Origin: Levyella massiliensis
GTDB lineage: Bacteria > Bacillota > Clostridia > Tissierellales > Peptoniphilaceae
DNA length: 64,000 nucleotides
Direction: 5' to 3'
Assembly (NCBI RefSeq): GCF_000308275.2
Contig: NZ_HG529490.1
Location: forward strand, 647,695 to 711,694
A model generated the notes under the pieces. The model saw only the letters and a program-made list of their open reading frames with translations. It was not told the origin of the DNA and made no database searches. Shown here piece after piece: positions 42,684 to 51,808 of this stretch (its first letter is position 1; each line of letters begins with the position of its first letter). The position numbers were made by a program, and so were the translations under genes.

Positions 42684-43046
42684 TACCGTAGGTAATTGCA
42701 ATTTCGCCATGACCAACGGTACGTTCGAGGGTGCTGCTGGCGATTTTATACCGTGGGTAACCGCAATTTCGCCATTACCAACGGTACGTTCAAGCGTGCC
42801 GCTCGCGATTTTATACCGTGGGTAATCGCAATTTCGCCATTACCAACGGTACGTTTGAGCGTGCTGCCGGTAATTTCATACCGTGGGTAATCGGAATTTC
42901 GCCATTACCAACGGTACGTTTGAGCGTGCTGCTGGCGATTTCATACCGTGGGTAATCGCAATTTCGCTATTACCAACGGTACGTTTGAGCGTGCTGCCGG
43001 TAATTTCATACCGTGGGTAATCTCAATTTCGCCATGACCAACGGTA
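42684..43046. repeat. Hairpin array 2: 6 palindromic units, exact 65-bp period
   Basis: Units start TACCGT(A/G)GGTAA at 42684, 42749, 42814, 42879, 42944 and 43009. Each has a 38-nt palindrome ending in ACCAACGGTA and a 27-nt spacer of one family (CGTTTGAGCGTGCTG...). It fills the convergent gap between uraA and the sigma-like gene. The first and last units are slightly diverged. Confidence 0.93.
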
Positions 43047-43137
43047 CCCGGGACCGCTTTCGCGTTTATCCCATATGAATTCTGTGATTTTAGAGCAAAA
43101 GCGACGCCACGAAACCTGCTTACGCCCAGCGATAAAT

Positions 43138-43182
43138 AAATGGCCAAGCCTCAACGTCTATCACGCTGAAACTTGGCCATTT
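43138..43182 (-). terminator. Terminator after the sigma-like membrane protein
   Basis: 11-bp perfect arms AAATGGCCAAG / CTTGGCCATTT with a long loop; T-rich on both sides, possibly bidirectional. Confidence 0.6.
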
Positions 43183-43230
43183 CGTTTTTTGGGGATGAAC
43201 TCTGTTCGTAAAATATATGAGGATAATTCG

Positions 43231-44445
43231 CTATTTCTGAAACTGGTATTCTACCCCGTCCACACGGACTTGGGAAGTGGCAGGTTGGTCATCCTGATTT
43301 TTAAACCAGGCTTTTGCCCAATATTGCTCCATGGTGAGTTGGATAGGATTGCCACTGATGTGACCGCCTTTTCCGTTCACAAAGGCAAGATAGATGCGTC
43401 CGTCTTGATAGCCGATGTGTTCGATACCGTAAGCATTGGTGATTGCTTCCTTCAAGTTGATCACGGGGCGCACATCGGCGCCGATTTTGGCTTCATAGAG
43501 CACACCGGTTTTTTCGTCCAGGAACAGGATGCGATCTTTATAGAATGCAGCATGCGCACGCTTAACCTGACGAATTTCGGTTACAATCTCCTCGGAAGAG
43601 GCTTCGGAAACATCGGATGAAATCTCGGAGTTTTGAATTTCAAATTTCTGATGTCCTCTGCCACCAAAGAAACGCATAAACGTTAGGATCAAAATCACGC
43701 ACAAAACCAACGCCGCAACAAGGTATAAAATGCGATTTTGGAACTCTCCTAAGCGCGTGATCCCGTTTATTGCTCGCTTGTAGACGGGACGACCTTGAAG
43801 GGCAGACAGAATACGCTCTTCCGTTTCCGGTGCAAATACATGCGTATCCATGTGTGACACAGCTTCGACCGAATTGATATGGCTCTTCAGCCACAGATGT
43901 AATGCTGTGCGGAACGAAGGATTCTCCAGTAGTGAGGCACGGGCTTCATCCGAAAGGCTATTTTGATCCGCAATAAAGGCCAGGGCACGAGTACGGCGCG
44001 CATTCACGACATTACGTTTCATCCGCAACAGATGAGAAATTCTGTCATCGGATAAGGCGAAGAGCAGGCTCAGTTGCAGAACAATGCGATCGCGTTCGGG
44101 AATGCGGGCAATCTGTTCGCCATACACGCTAACCTCCGCATCACCGATGAGGGAAGGCATCGGAATATGAACGTCATGGCGGGATTCACCATTGTTGCGC
44201 AACGCTCGGGACGCCACCAACGCTCGATGTCTGGTCACCAAGACAAGTAAGCCTTTTCGTTCCTCCCGCGAAAGCTCGCTTTCAAAAATGCCACATTCTT
44301 GAAAGATGCCCATGACCTCCGCCACAACCTGCTCGGCGCTCTTTTCTTCATGCGTGAACGAGAAGGCAATGTGATAGGCCATGTTTTTATATTGATGATA
44401 GAATTTTACGCCATCCTGTTTTTGTCCTTCGTTTTCCGTGGTCAT
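43231..44445 (-). CDS. Transmembrane protein with sigma-factor-like cytoplasmic half
   Basis: 404 residues. Residues 12-82 resemble sigma-70 region 2 (FYHQYKNMAYHIAFSFTHEEKSAEQVVAEV). Residues 106-160 resemble region 4, with the helix-turn-helix-like LSDDRISHLLRMKRNVVNAR after ARIPERDRIVLQLSLLF. A single hydrophobic helix at 239-260 (ILYLVAALVLCVILILTFMR) leads to an extracytoplasmic part of about 145 residues with small beta-propeller-like strands (HAAFYKDRILFLDEKTGVLYEAK, YQDGRIYLAF). No classical anti-sigma gene is adjacent. It begins one base after the ABC exporter stop, so it belongs to that operon. It could be a membrane-tethered ECF-like sigma or a one-component sensor; not assigned to a named family. 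Confidence 0.7.
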   Translation of the reverse strand: MTTENEGQKQDGVKFYHQYKNMAYHIAFSFTHEEKSAEQVVAEVMGIFQECGIFESELSREERKGLLVLVTRHRALVASRALRNNGESRHDVHIPMPSLIGDAEVSVYGEQIARIPERDRIVLQLSLLFALSDDRISHLLRMKRNVVNARRTRALAFIADQNSLSDEARASLLENPSFRTALHLWLKSHINSVEAVSHMDTHVFAPETEERILSALQGRPVYKRAINGITRLGEFQNRILYLVAALVLCVILILTFMRFFGGRGHQKFEIQNSEISSDVSEASSEEIVTEIRQVKRAHAAFYKDRILFLDEKTGVLYEAKIGADVRPVINLKEAITNAYGIEHIGYQDGRIYLAFVNGKGGHISGNPIQLTMEQYWAKAWFKNQDDQPATSQVRVDGVEYQFQK

Positions 44446-46293
44446 TTAAACCTCCTGTCCGTACTGTAATTCATATAGTACACGGAAAAGGCCGTTTTGC
44501 GCAATAAGTTCATCTTTTGTGCCTTGCTCCGCGACGCGCCCGTGATGCATGACAATGATTTCATCGGCATCCGCAATGGTAGAAATGCGATGGGCAACCG
44601 CCAACATGGTACGATCTTTCGCCATGCGCAAAATCGCACTTTGAATGAGTTGTTCGGTTTCCGTATCGATGTTTGCCGTGGCTTCATCCAAAATCAAGAT
44701 CGACGGATCCCCCGCAATCGTACGCGCAAAAGACAGCAATTGCCTCTGGCCGGCTGAAAGCGTTGATCCGCGCTCCGTCACCGGTTCATCGTATTGTTTG
44801 GGCAGACGGCTGATAAAGGCATCCGCATTGACCAGTTTAGCAGCCTCTATTGCCCGACGGCGATCCACTTTCGCACGTCCGATGGCGATGTTGCTCAGGA
44901 TATCCCCTTTAAAGAGGAATACGTCCTGCTGCACCGTGCCGAGCGCCCGACGCAAAGAAACGAGATCATAGTCATTCACATTGACACCATCAATTAGTAT
45001 TTCGCCGCGATCCACGGTATAAAAACGCGCTAAAAGGCTTAAGATCGTGCTCTTCCCGGCGCCCGTCGCTCCGACAAAAGCCACAAAACTACCGGGCTCT
45101 ATGGTAAAGGAAACATCTTTCAGTATCCATTGCGCAGGATCCTTGCCTGCCGCAACAGTTGCCTCTTCTTCCTCCGTATATTGTCCGACGTCCTCCGGTT
45201 TTTGGTAGCGAAACCAAACATGATTAAATTCGATTTTTCCGATAAATCCCTTCTCCGGCACCGGAATGCCCGAACGGTACTCCTCTTCTGGTTCATCCAA
45301 TAAGGTAAAAAGGCGCTCCGAAGAGGAAAACGCAGATTGCATAACATTAAAAATTTCCGCCATCTCCTCGATCGGCATAAAGAGCCGCTGCAAATAGTTG
45401 ATGAAGGCATAAACCACACCAAAGGTCAAAAAACCGCCCATCTGTGCCAAACCGCCAAACCAAAAGAGCAGAGACAATCCAAGCGTTCGAATGATTTCAA
45501 TGGCCGGTCGGTAGATGGCGTAGTACTGCACTTCTCGATTTGAAGCCTTGTAATACTCCGTATTAGTGGCATCAAACTCTTGATAAATCTGCTTTTCACG
45601 GAAAAAGGTCTGAATCACGCTCATCCCTGTGATATTTTCCGATAATTTCGTATTGATCAGCGACCGAATGGCACGCTGTTTATCGTAAACGATGCGAATC
45701 TGTTTTTGGAAAATCACCGAAATAATGATTACCGCCGGCGTGAGCAGGAAGATAAAAAAGCCCAGACGCGCATCCAGAGAAAACATCATCACTAAAACGC
45801 CCAAAAACAGGACGAGATTGCGGAATAAATTGGTCAGCACGTAGGTATAAAGATCCAGCACGGAATCCGTATCGTTGGCAACACGCGTCACAACACTGCC
45901 GATCGCATGATGATCGAAGTAGCGCATGGGCAGGCGCAGAACATGCTCATAGATTTTCTGGCGCATATCGGTCACGATGAGCGTGCCCGTACGCATAGTT
46001 AAAAAATCGTAGGCATACATGACCACGAAGTGAAACACGATCGTGCCCAAATAAAGGAGGCCCAGCAATAACGCTTGCGATAAATGCGCATCTTGCACTG
46101 CTTGTGGCAGCACGCCGGAAGCAAGCGGTGACAAATGATCATCGATTAAAACCTGAATAATCTTCGGTCTTAGCAAAACCACAACGGTCGTCATAAACAT
46201 CGTGATAAAAATCAACACATACCAGCTGAGATACGGTTTCGCAAAAGCGGCAAGACGCAAAAGATGGTGCGTATTCTTTTTCTGCTTTTTCAT
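44446..46293 (-). CDS. ABC exporter half with canonical ATPase site
   Basis: 615 residues: six-helix exporter domain then ATPase. Walker A GATGAGKST, signature TLSAGQRQLLSFAR, Walker B ILILDEATANIDTETE with catalytic Glu, H-loop AVAHRIST. It overlaps the upstream half by 4 nt. The partner has altered catalytic residues, so the pair should be an asymmetric heterodimer of the BmrCD/LmrCD/TM287-288 type, exporting drugs, lipids or peptides. An insertion between the coupling part and ATPase (PEDVGQYTEEEEATVAAGKD) is notable. Confidence 0.9.
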   Translation of the reverse strand: MKKQKKNTHHLLRLAAFAKPYLSWYVLIFITMFMTTVVVLLRPKIIQVLIDDHLSPLASGVLPQAVQDAHLSQALLLGLLYLGTIVFHFVVMYAYDFLTMRTGTLIVTDMRQKIYEHVLRLPMRYFDHHAIGSVVTRVANDTDSVLDLYTYVLTNLFRNLVLFLGVLVMMFSLDARLGFFIFLLTPAVIIISVIFQKQIRIVYDKQRAIRSLINTKLSENITGMSVIQTFFREKQIYQEFDATNTEYYKASNREVQYYAIYRPAIEIIRTLGLSLLFWFGGLAQMGGFLTFGVVYAFINYLQRLFMPIEEMAEIFNVMQSAFSSSERLFTLLDEPEEEYRSGIPVPEKGFIGKIEFNHVWFRYQKPEDVGQYTEEEEATVAAGKDPAQWILKDVSFTIEPGSFVAFVGATGAGKSTILSLLARFYTVDRGEILIDGVNVNDYDLVSLRRALGTVQQDVFLFKGDILSNIAIGRAKVDRRRAIEAAKLVNADAFISRLPKQYDEPVTERGSTLSAGQRQLLSFARTIAGDPSILILDEATANIDTETEQLIQSAILRMAKDRTMLAVAHRISTIADADEIIVMHHGRVAEQGTKDELIAQNGLFRVLYELQYGQEV

Positions 46294-48083
46294 GCCTCTT
46301 CTCCTCTCAAGGCGGCCGCCGTCTGTCCCTGGTCGTCCGCCTCTGCGGTATTTACCTGGCTTTCCAACAGCTGGCGATGATACAGTTCCTGATAGAAGCC
46401 GTCTTCCTGCACCAATGCTTCGTGCGTGCCGCGCTGTGTGATCTTACCATCCTCTAAAACGATAATGTCATCGGCATTTTGCACCGTGCTGACGCGCTGA
46501 CTGATCATGAGAAGTCCCTGGCGATGGCGGCGCAAGCCCGCTAAAAGGTGACTTTCCGTTTCGGTATCTACGGCGGATAAGGCATCGTCAAGCACCAATA
46601 CCGGTGCCTTCTTGTAATACGCTCGCGCGATGGAAACACGCTGTTTCTGCCCGCCGGAGAGCGTAACCCCGCGTTCGCCGACTACCGTCTCATAGCCTTG
46701 TTTCATTGCAATGATATCGTCATGCACCTGCGCAAAGCGCGCTGCGTCGTGGACCTCGTCCGTATTCTCTTCTTCCCCGCCAAAGGCGATGTTGCCGCCA
46801 ATGGTGCGCGAGAACAAAAAACTCTCCTGCGCCACAACGCCGAACGTGCGATACAGCGCCTCAAAAGACATCTGGCGAATATCCGTACCATCCACCAGAA
46901 TCTCGCCTTCCGTCACATCATAGCGACGCAATAAAAGGTGTAATATCGTTGATTTTCCCACGCCCGTGCGCCCGACCACGGCCAGTGAATGACCGGGCTG
47001 GAGTTCAAAATTAATGTCGCGCAATACCCAAGGCAAGTCCTCACCATAGCGGAACGAAACATGGCGAAACACAATGTGTCCTTCCGACTTCTGCGGGTCC
47101 GCCGGATTTTTCACTTCCTGCACAGTCGGACGCACGCGGAAAATTTCATTCAATCGCGCCATCGAGGAGATTCCACGCTGAAAATTCGAAACGACAAGCC
47201 CCATGGCAATCAGCGGCCAAACCATCATATTGAGATACTCTATCGTTGCTACAAAAGAACCGATGGAAAGCATGCCGCGATGAATCTGCAAAGCACCATA
47301 AAGAATAAACACCACAAAACTGAGGCCGGAAATGAGCGTCACCGACGGATCAAAAAGCGAATCCACCTTGGTCCATTGAATACATTTTTTGCCATAGTCG
47401 TCATTGACTCCGCCAAAAGAAGCGGCTCGATTGTCCTCAATCGCGCACGCTTTGATCACGCGTATACCTGAAAGATTTTCCTGCGTCTCTGTCGTCAAAT
47501 CCGAAAAAGCATTTTGTAGCGCCCGACTTCGTGTCTGAATCGGTCCCATCAATTTCGCAATGGTAAACGCTAACAGTGGCAACGATACAAGCGCCACGAC
47601 AGCATTGACCACGCCGATGGTTGTCACCATCATGATCACCGAAAAAGCCGTCATGAAGAGGCTATCCACCAAAATCATCACACCGCCGCCCATGGACTGC
47701 GCCACCATCATCACATCATTAGTAGCATGCGCCATGAGATCGCCCGTCGAGTTACGATTGAAAAATGTCTGATCCAGCTGCAGATATTTTTTAAAAAGCT
47801 TATCGCGCAACCAATACTCCAACCGTCTGCCATTGCCGAAAATTTCCACGCGCCAAATATAACGACCAACGGCCATGAAAATACCCAAGCCCGCTATCCA
47901 CGCCACTAATTCGATCAAAAGCTTCTCGGTCAGCACCCCGGTCGAGGCCAAGTCCGCAAAGCGACGTACGATTTGCGGCTGATATAAGCTGGCCGCATCC
48001 ACTAAAATCAGCATCAAAATACCGAAAACATAACGCAGGCGATTATCCTTCAAAAATGGAAGTATCGTTTTAAATTCTCGCAT
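46290..48083 (-). CDS. ABC exporter half with degenerate ATPase site
   Basis: 597 residues from ATG 48083 (GGGAGGGAGGCATC upstream); the longer frame to 48308 is not supported. Exporter domain plus ATPase with Walker A GRTGVGKST and signature TLSGGQKQRVSIAR. The Walker B reads VLVLDDALSAVD (catalytic Glu replaced by Asp) and the H-loop reads LMISQR (His replaced by Gln). Such changes mark the degenerate site of heterodimeric exporters. First gene of the operon with the canonical half and the sigma-like protein. Confidence 0.9.
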   Translation of the reverse strand: MREFKTILPFLKDNRLRYVFGILMLILVDAASLYQPQIVRRFADLASTGVLTEKLLIELVAWIAGLGIFMAVGRYIWRVEIFGNGRRLEYWLRDKLFKKYLQLDQTFFNRNSTGDLMAHATNDVMMVAQSMGGGVMILVDSLFMTAFSVIMMVTTIGVVNAVVALVSLPLLAFTIAKLMGPIQTRSRALQNAFSDLTTETQENLSGIRVIKACAIEDNRAASFGGVNDDYGKKCIQWTKVDSLFDPSVTLISGLSFVVFILYGALQIHRGMLSIGSFVATIEYLNMMVWPLIAMGLVVSNFQRGISSMARLNEIFRVRPTVQEVKNPADPQKSEGHIVFRHVSFRYGEDLPWVLRDINFELQPGHSLAVVGRTGVGKSTILHLLLRRYDVTEGEILVDGTDIRQMSFEALYRTFGVVAQESFLFSRTIGGNIAFGGEEENTDEVHDAARFAQVHDDIIAMKQGYETVVGERGVTLSGGQKQRVSIARAYYKKAPVLVLDDALSAVDTETESHLLAGLRRHRQGLLMISQRVSTVQNADDIIVLEDGKITQRGTHEALVQEDGFYQELYHRQLLESQVNTAEADDQGQTAAALRGEEA

Positions 48084-48130
48084 GATGCCTCCCTCCCACA
48101 AAAAAAGATTACTCGTCGGGAAATAAAAGG

Positions 48131-48136
48131 TATAAT
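48131..48136 (+). promoter_or_regulatory. Possible -10 box for the decarboxylase gene
   Basis: TATAAT in the divergent gap 48084-48306 between the exporter operon and the decarboxylase; -35 is weak. A second, palindromic CATTATAATG at about 48232-48242 could serve either direction. No riboswitch was recognised in this gap. Confidence 0.35.
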
Positions 48137-48306
48137 ACGCTTCGTATCCCAACTGATTGCCCCGTGCCACGGGCGAATCGAAAAAAGTCTGTTCTCCTAT
48201 ACTCCGAGAAAAGAAACAAATGGGTCTCTCCCCATTATAATGGAAAATAGGGGCAACTATGGAAAATAGCGTGAAAAAACGAAAAACACCGAGGAAAGGA
48301 TAACGC

Positions 48307-49773
48307 ATGGAACGAAAAACACACGCTTCCGCAGATAAAGATTATTTGGACGTGTTGCAGGACGTGCGCGATCACGGTCTCTATCCCCTTCATATGCCGG
48401 GGCATAAGCGCCATACCCGTTTTGGGGAAGCTCTCCCCTTCGGTCTGGATGTCACGGAAATTGACGGCACCTGGGATCTGCATCACCCGGATGCCTTTTT
48501 AAAGGAACGACTGGATGCCGTCGCCCGCTTTGTCGGCGCTTCATGTACTTTTTATACCGTACAAGGCTCTACCGGCGGTAACCTGGCCGGTATGTATACG
48601 CTTTGTCCGCCGGGTAGCGATGTTCTGCTCTCCCGAGCCAGTCATCAGAGTCTTTACCATGGTGTGGAGCTGTTGCAGTTAAACCCGATTTACCTGATGC
48701 CGGATTTGCGTGTGCCGGGCATCCCGGGTCCCATCCGTCCCGCACAGGTGGAAGCAGCTTTGAAAAAAAATCCGACCATAAAGACTGTGCTGATAACCTC
48801 ACCAACCTTTGAAGGACAACGCTGTGACATCCGTTCCATTGCTGCGATTTGCCATGCTCACGGAGCTTCTTTATTGGTGGACCAGGCCCACGGCGCACAT
48901 CTGCGTTATCTGACGGGTATCGGGCCAAACTATTCGGATGCGGTAGCAGACGGTGCCGACATTGTCATAGAAAGCTTGCACAAAACCTTGCCGGCTCTTA
49001 CACCGGCGGCTCTCGTGCATGCCTCCTCCCGCGTGGATCAAACAGAACTGGCACGCGCCCTCTCTATCTTTGAAACCAGCTCTCCGTCTCATATCTTGCT
49101 GGCTTCCATCGATCACTGCATGCGCCTTCTGGAAAGAGAGGGCGTATCACTGCATCAAAAGATGTGGCAAGCCTGGCAGAGTGCGGCGTTACCGTTACGG
49201 AACTTAAAGGCATTGGAATGGATGCAGTTTAGCGATAAGACCTCCTTACCATCGGATCCCTTCCGGGTTGTCATTTCCACGGCACGCGCCTCTCTTTCCG
49301 GTCCTGAGCTGGCGAATTTGCTGCGTCAACGCGGCTTTGAAGTGGAAATGGCGCAGGCCGAACACGTGCTGTTTATTCTGACGATCGGCGATGATCCCGC
49401 TATTTTCCCGTCCTTGGCACAAGCATTATCGGATATTGATAAGACCCTTACGGTGTGCCCTGCTAAACGGCCGGTGGCTTCCTTGCCGCCTCTGCCCGAA
49501 AAAGTCCTGAGCATCGCCGATGCGCGACGCTCCCATAAAATCATGCAACCGCTCTCTCAAACTGCCGGCGGTATTGCCGCCGAATCGCTATGGACCTATC
49601 CTCCCGGAATTCCATTGCTTGTTCCCGGAGAACGCATTCGCCAAGAAACCCTGGAAGCCCTGGAAGGGATGGCCTCTCGTCATGTTAAATTACGCACGGA
49701 ACGCGAACCCGGCGGCGGAACCTATGAGGAACTTTCACTCTGTGTTCTGGAAGAGGAACCGTCAACAAAGTAA
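48307..49773 (+). CDS. Orn/Lys/Arg-type PLP decarboxylase family protein
   Basis: 488 residues. Fold type I decarboxylase: GLYPLHMPGHKRHTRFGEALPF start, STGGNLAGMYTLCPPGSDVLLSRASHQS, LLVDQAHGAHLRY and the PLP lysine near K226 in ESLHKTLPALTPAA, followed by a C-terminal domain with AGGIAAESLWTYPPGIPLL and PGERI. The family includes arginine (SpeA-Bacillus type), lysine and ornithine decarboxylases and YaaO-like proteins. The short Bacillus-type length fits SpeA/YaaO. Substrate not determinable. AGGAAAGGATAACGC precedes ATG 48307. Confidence 0.9.
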   Translation: MERKTHASADKDYLDVLQDVRDHGLYPLHMPGHKRHTRFGEALPFGLDVTEIDGTWDLHHPDAFLKERLDAVARFVGASCTFYTVQGSTGGNLAGMYTLCPPGSDVLLSRASHQSLYHGVELLQLNPIYLMPDLRVPGIPGPIRPAQVEAALKKNPTIKTVLITSPTFEGQRCDIRSIAAICHAHGASLLVDQAHGAHLRYLTGIGPNYSDAVADGADIVIESLHKTLPALTPAALVHASSRVDQTELARALSIFETSSPSHILLASIDHCMRLLEREGVSLHQKMWQAWQSAALPLRNLKALEWMQFSDKTSLPSDPFRVVISTARASLSGPELANLLRQRGFEVEMAQAEHVLFILTIGDDPAIFPSLAQALSDIDKTLTVCPAKRPVASLPPLPEKVLSIADARRSHKIMQPLSQTAGGIAAESLWTYPPGIPLLVPGERIRQETLEALEGMASRHVKLRTEREPGGGTYEELSLCVLEEEPSTK

Positions 49774-49804
49774 TTCGCTGTATTTTCCCGTTTTCGTACG
49801 AAGG

Positions 49805-49833
49805 TTGACGCGTTAAGCGTTGGCACGTAAAAT
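49805..49833 (+). promoter_or_regulatory. Promoter of the SCIFF gene
   Basis: TTGACG (49805-49810), 17 bases, TAAAAT (49828-49833). Confidence 0.75.
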
Positions 49834-49891
49834 AGATAGAGACCCGAAAGGGCACAAACGACCGAAAGGCCAAAATCCTGAGGAGGACATT

Positions 49892-50038
49892 ATGAAACAT
49901 ATTATCAGTCTGCAAACCCGTGATTTGAAGAAGAGCGCCCTGGACGGCGGCTGTGGCGAATGCCAAACTTCCTGCCAATCGGCTTGCAAAACCTCTTGCG
50001 GTATTGCAAACCAAGACTGTGCTAAAACGTTGCGCTAA
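49892..50038 (+). CDS. scfA: SCIFF ribosomally made peptide precursor
   Basis: 48 residues: MKHIISLQTRDLKKSALDGG leader, then a core with six cysteines at 21, 24, 28, 32, 36 and 43 (CGECQTSCQSACKTSCG...DCAKTLR). This is the Six-Cysteines-In-Forty-Five pattern of clostridial SCIFF peptides, in which a radical SAM enzyme makes Cys-thioether crosslinks (ranthipeptide class). The strong site AGGAGGACATT precedes ATG 49892. The maturase follows 24 nt later. The biological role of SCIFF is not settled. Confidence 0.96.
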   Translation: MKHIISLQTRDLKKSALDGGCGECQTSCQSACKTSCGIANQDCAKTLR

Positions 50039-50062
50039 TTCGCGTTCTTAGAAATTGTTCCG

Positions 50063-51580
50063 ATGATTCATTATTTTCAATCGCAAGGCCATAAAATCGC
50101 GCTGGATGTCTATTCCGGCGCGGTTCATATTTTAGATGATATTTCCTACAGCGTTCTGCAGAAATTGGATACTCTCCAACGCAACGGTTCCTTTCTCCCG
50201 CAAAACGGTCTCGATGACGCCACAAGAAAGCAGGTATCGGCACAGCTCCATGCGGAAGGCGCCGTTTTTTCCGATGCGGAAATCAGCGATGCACTAGATG
50301 ATTTTGTCGCTTTGATTGAAGATGAGCGCCTTTTCACGGAAGATCCTTTCGGTCATTTGGCCCTCAACCTCCGCGATCGCAAAACCTATGTCAAAGCGCT
50401 TTGCCTCAACGTTGCCCATACCTGTAACCTGGATTGTGATTATTGCTTTGCCAGCCAGGGCAAGTATCACGGAGAGCGCGCGCTCATGACCAACGATGTC
50501 GCCCGCCGTGCTATCGATTTCGTCATTGAGGCTTCTGGCCCGCATCGTAGTATCGATGTGGACTTTTTTGGCGGCGAACCCATGCTCAATTGGGAGTTGG
50601 TCAAGGATACCGTCGCTTACGCGCGTTCATTGGAAGCCGACTCCGGTAAGAAATTTCGGTTCACTTTTACCACCAACGGCATGCTTCTTAGTGATGATGT
50701 CACCACATTCCTGAATCGTGAAATGCACAATGTCGTTCTCTCTCTGGACGGACGAAGGGAAGTACACGATCGCCTGCGTCATACCATCGATGGTCGAGGC
50801 AGCTACGATCGCATCGTGCCTCGTTTTCGCTCCTTTGTCTCCCGTCGTGGCGATCAGGAATATTACATGCGCGGCACCTTTACGAAGAACAACGTCGACT
50901 TTTATCAGGACATTCTGCATATGGCCAACATGGGCTTCTATCGTCTCTCCATGGAGCCGGTTATCGGTGATCCATCCGAGCCCTACATGCTCGGTCCCGA
51001 CGATGTGGAAGCCTTAAACCGTGAATACGACAAATTAGCGGCCGAAATGATTCGTCGCAATCGCTTAGCAGCAAAAGCACTGGCCGCCGGCAGCTCAATT
51101 GATGATCTTCCCCCGAAGGATCACCCGTTCATTTTCTATCACTTTATGATGAATTTGGAGGGCGGCCCTTGTATTCATAAGCGCATCTCCGGCTGTGGCA
51201 GCGGCGTCGAATATTTAGCCGTCACGCCCAAAGGGGAACTCTATCCCTGCCATCAATTCGTTGGTGAAGACGACTACATCGTTGGCAATGTCTGGGACGG
51301 TATCACGAAACAGGAAATCACTGCTGATTTCAAAGAATGCAACTGCTATTCCCATCCGGAGTGCGCGAATTGCTGGGCAAAGCTCTACTGCTCCGGCGGC
51401 TGTGCTGCCAACGCTCTACACGCCTCCGGCTCTCTCACCGGTACTGTGCCCTTCAGCTGCGCTCTATTCCGCAAACGCATGGAATGCGCCCTCGCCATCC
51501 AAGTGGATGCCTGTGTGCAGCAGAGCGAAATGGAAAGCCATGCGACAAGCCCAACGGAGTGCGAAGCAACGAAGGCATAG
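50063..51580 (+). CDS. scfB: SCIFF maturase (radical SAM/SPASM, thioether-forming)
   Basis: 505 residues. An N-terminal RiPP-recognition-like region (1-90) precedes the radical SAM core with CNLDCDYC (Cys121, 125, 128) and FFGGEPMLNWELV. The C-terminal SPASM/twitch region has CGSGVEYLAVTPKGELYPC, CNCYSHPECANCWAKLYCSGGC and ANALHASGSL for auxiliary 4Fe-4S clusters. It forms alpha-type thioether bonds in the SCIFF peptide. Slightly longer than usual because of a low-complexity C-tail (QQSEMESHATSPTECEATKA). No transporter or protease follows directly; the exporter pair at 44.4-48.1 kb lies beyond the divergent decarboxylase. Confidence 0.95.
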   Translation: MIHYFQSQGHKIALDVYSGAVHILDDISYSVLQKLDTLQRNGSFLPQNGLDDATRKQVSAQLHAEGAVFSDAEISDALDDFVALIEDERLFTEDPFGHLALNLRDRKTYVKALCLNVAHTCNLDCDYCFASQGKYHGERALMTNDVARRAIDFVIEASGPHRSIDVDFFGGEPMLNWELVKDTVAYARSLEADSGKKFRFTFTTNGMLLSDDVTTFLNREMHNVVLSLDGRREVHDRLRHTIDGRGSYDRIVPRFRSFVSRRGDQEYYMRGTFTKNNVDFYQDILHMANMGFYRLSMEPVIGDPSEPYMLGPDDVEALNREYDKLAAEMIRRNRLAAKALAAGSSIDDLPPKDHPFIFYHFMMNLEGGPCIHKRISGCGSGVEYLAVTPKGELYPCHQFVGEDDYIVGNVWDGITKQEITADFKECNCYSHPECANCWAKLYCSGGCAANALHASGSLTGTVPFSCALFRKRMECALAIQVDACVQQSEMESHATSPTECEATKA

Positions 51581-51656
51581 CGAAGTCGATGTGAGAAAGT
51601 GACGGCTTCGGTATGTGGATGTGACCCGTAAACATAATTACATTGTGTGTAAATAG

Positions 51657-51687
51657 GTAGCCCGGCTTCGCCGGGCATCCATTTTTT
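51657..51687 (+). terminator. Terminator after the SCIFF maturase
   Basis: GCCCGG-cttcg-CCGGGC (51660-51676) followed by ATCCATTTTTT. Confidence 0.8.
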
Positions 51688-51694
51688 CAATATG

Positions 51695-51730
51695 ACGAAG
51701 AAAGGCGATCTTTAGATCGCCTTTCTTCGT
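51695..51730. terminator. Second, perfect 16-bp hairpin
   Basis: Arms 51695-51710 and 51715-51730, loop TTTA. No long T-run; may be a backup terminator or RNA end-protector. Confidence 0.55.
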
Positions 51731-51741
51731 ACTTTCGCCTT

Positions 51742-51780
51742 GCCGCCGTAAATCGGTGGCTCAGTTTACGGCGGCTTTTC
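51742..51780. terminator. Third hairpin in the same gap
   Basis: Arms GCCGCCGTAAA (51742-51752) and TTTACGGCGGC (51765-51775) followed by TTTTC. Confidence 0.55.
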
Positions 51781-51808
51781 GCACTATTGCCTTTTCGCCC
51801 CTGACAGC

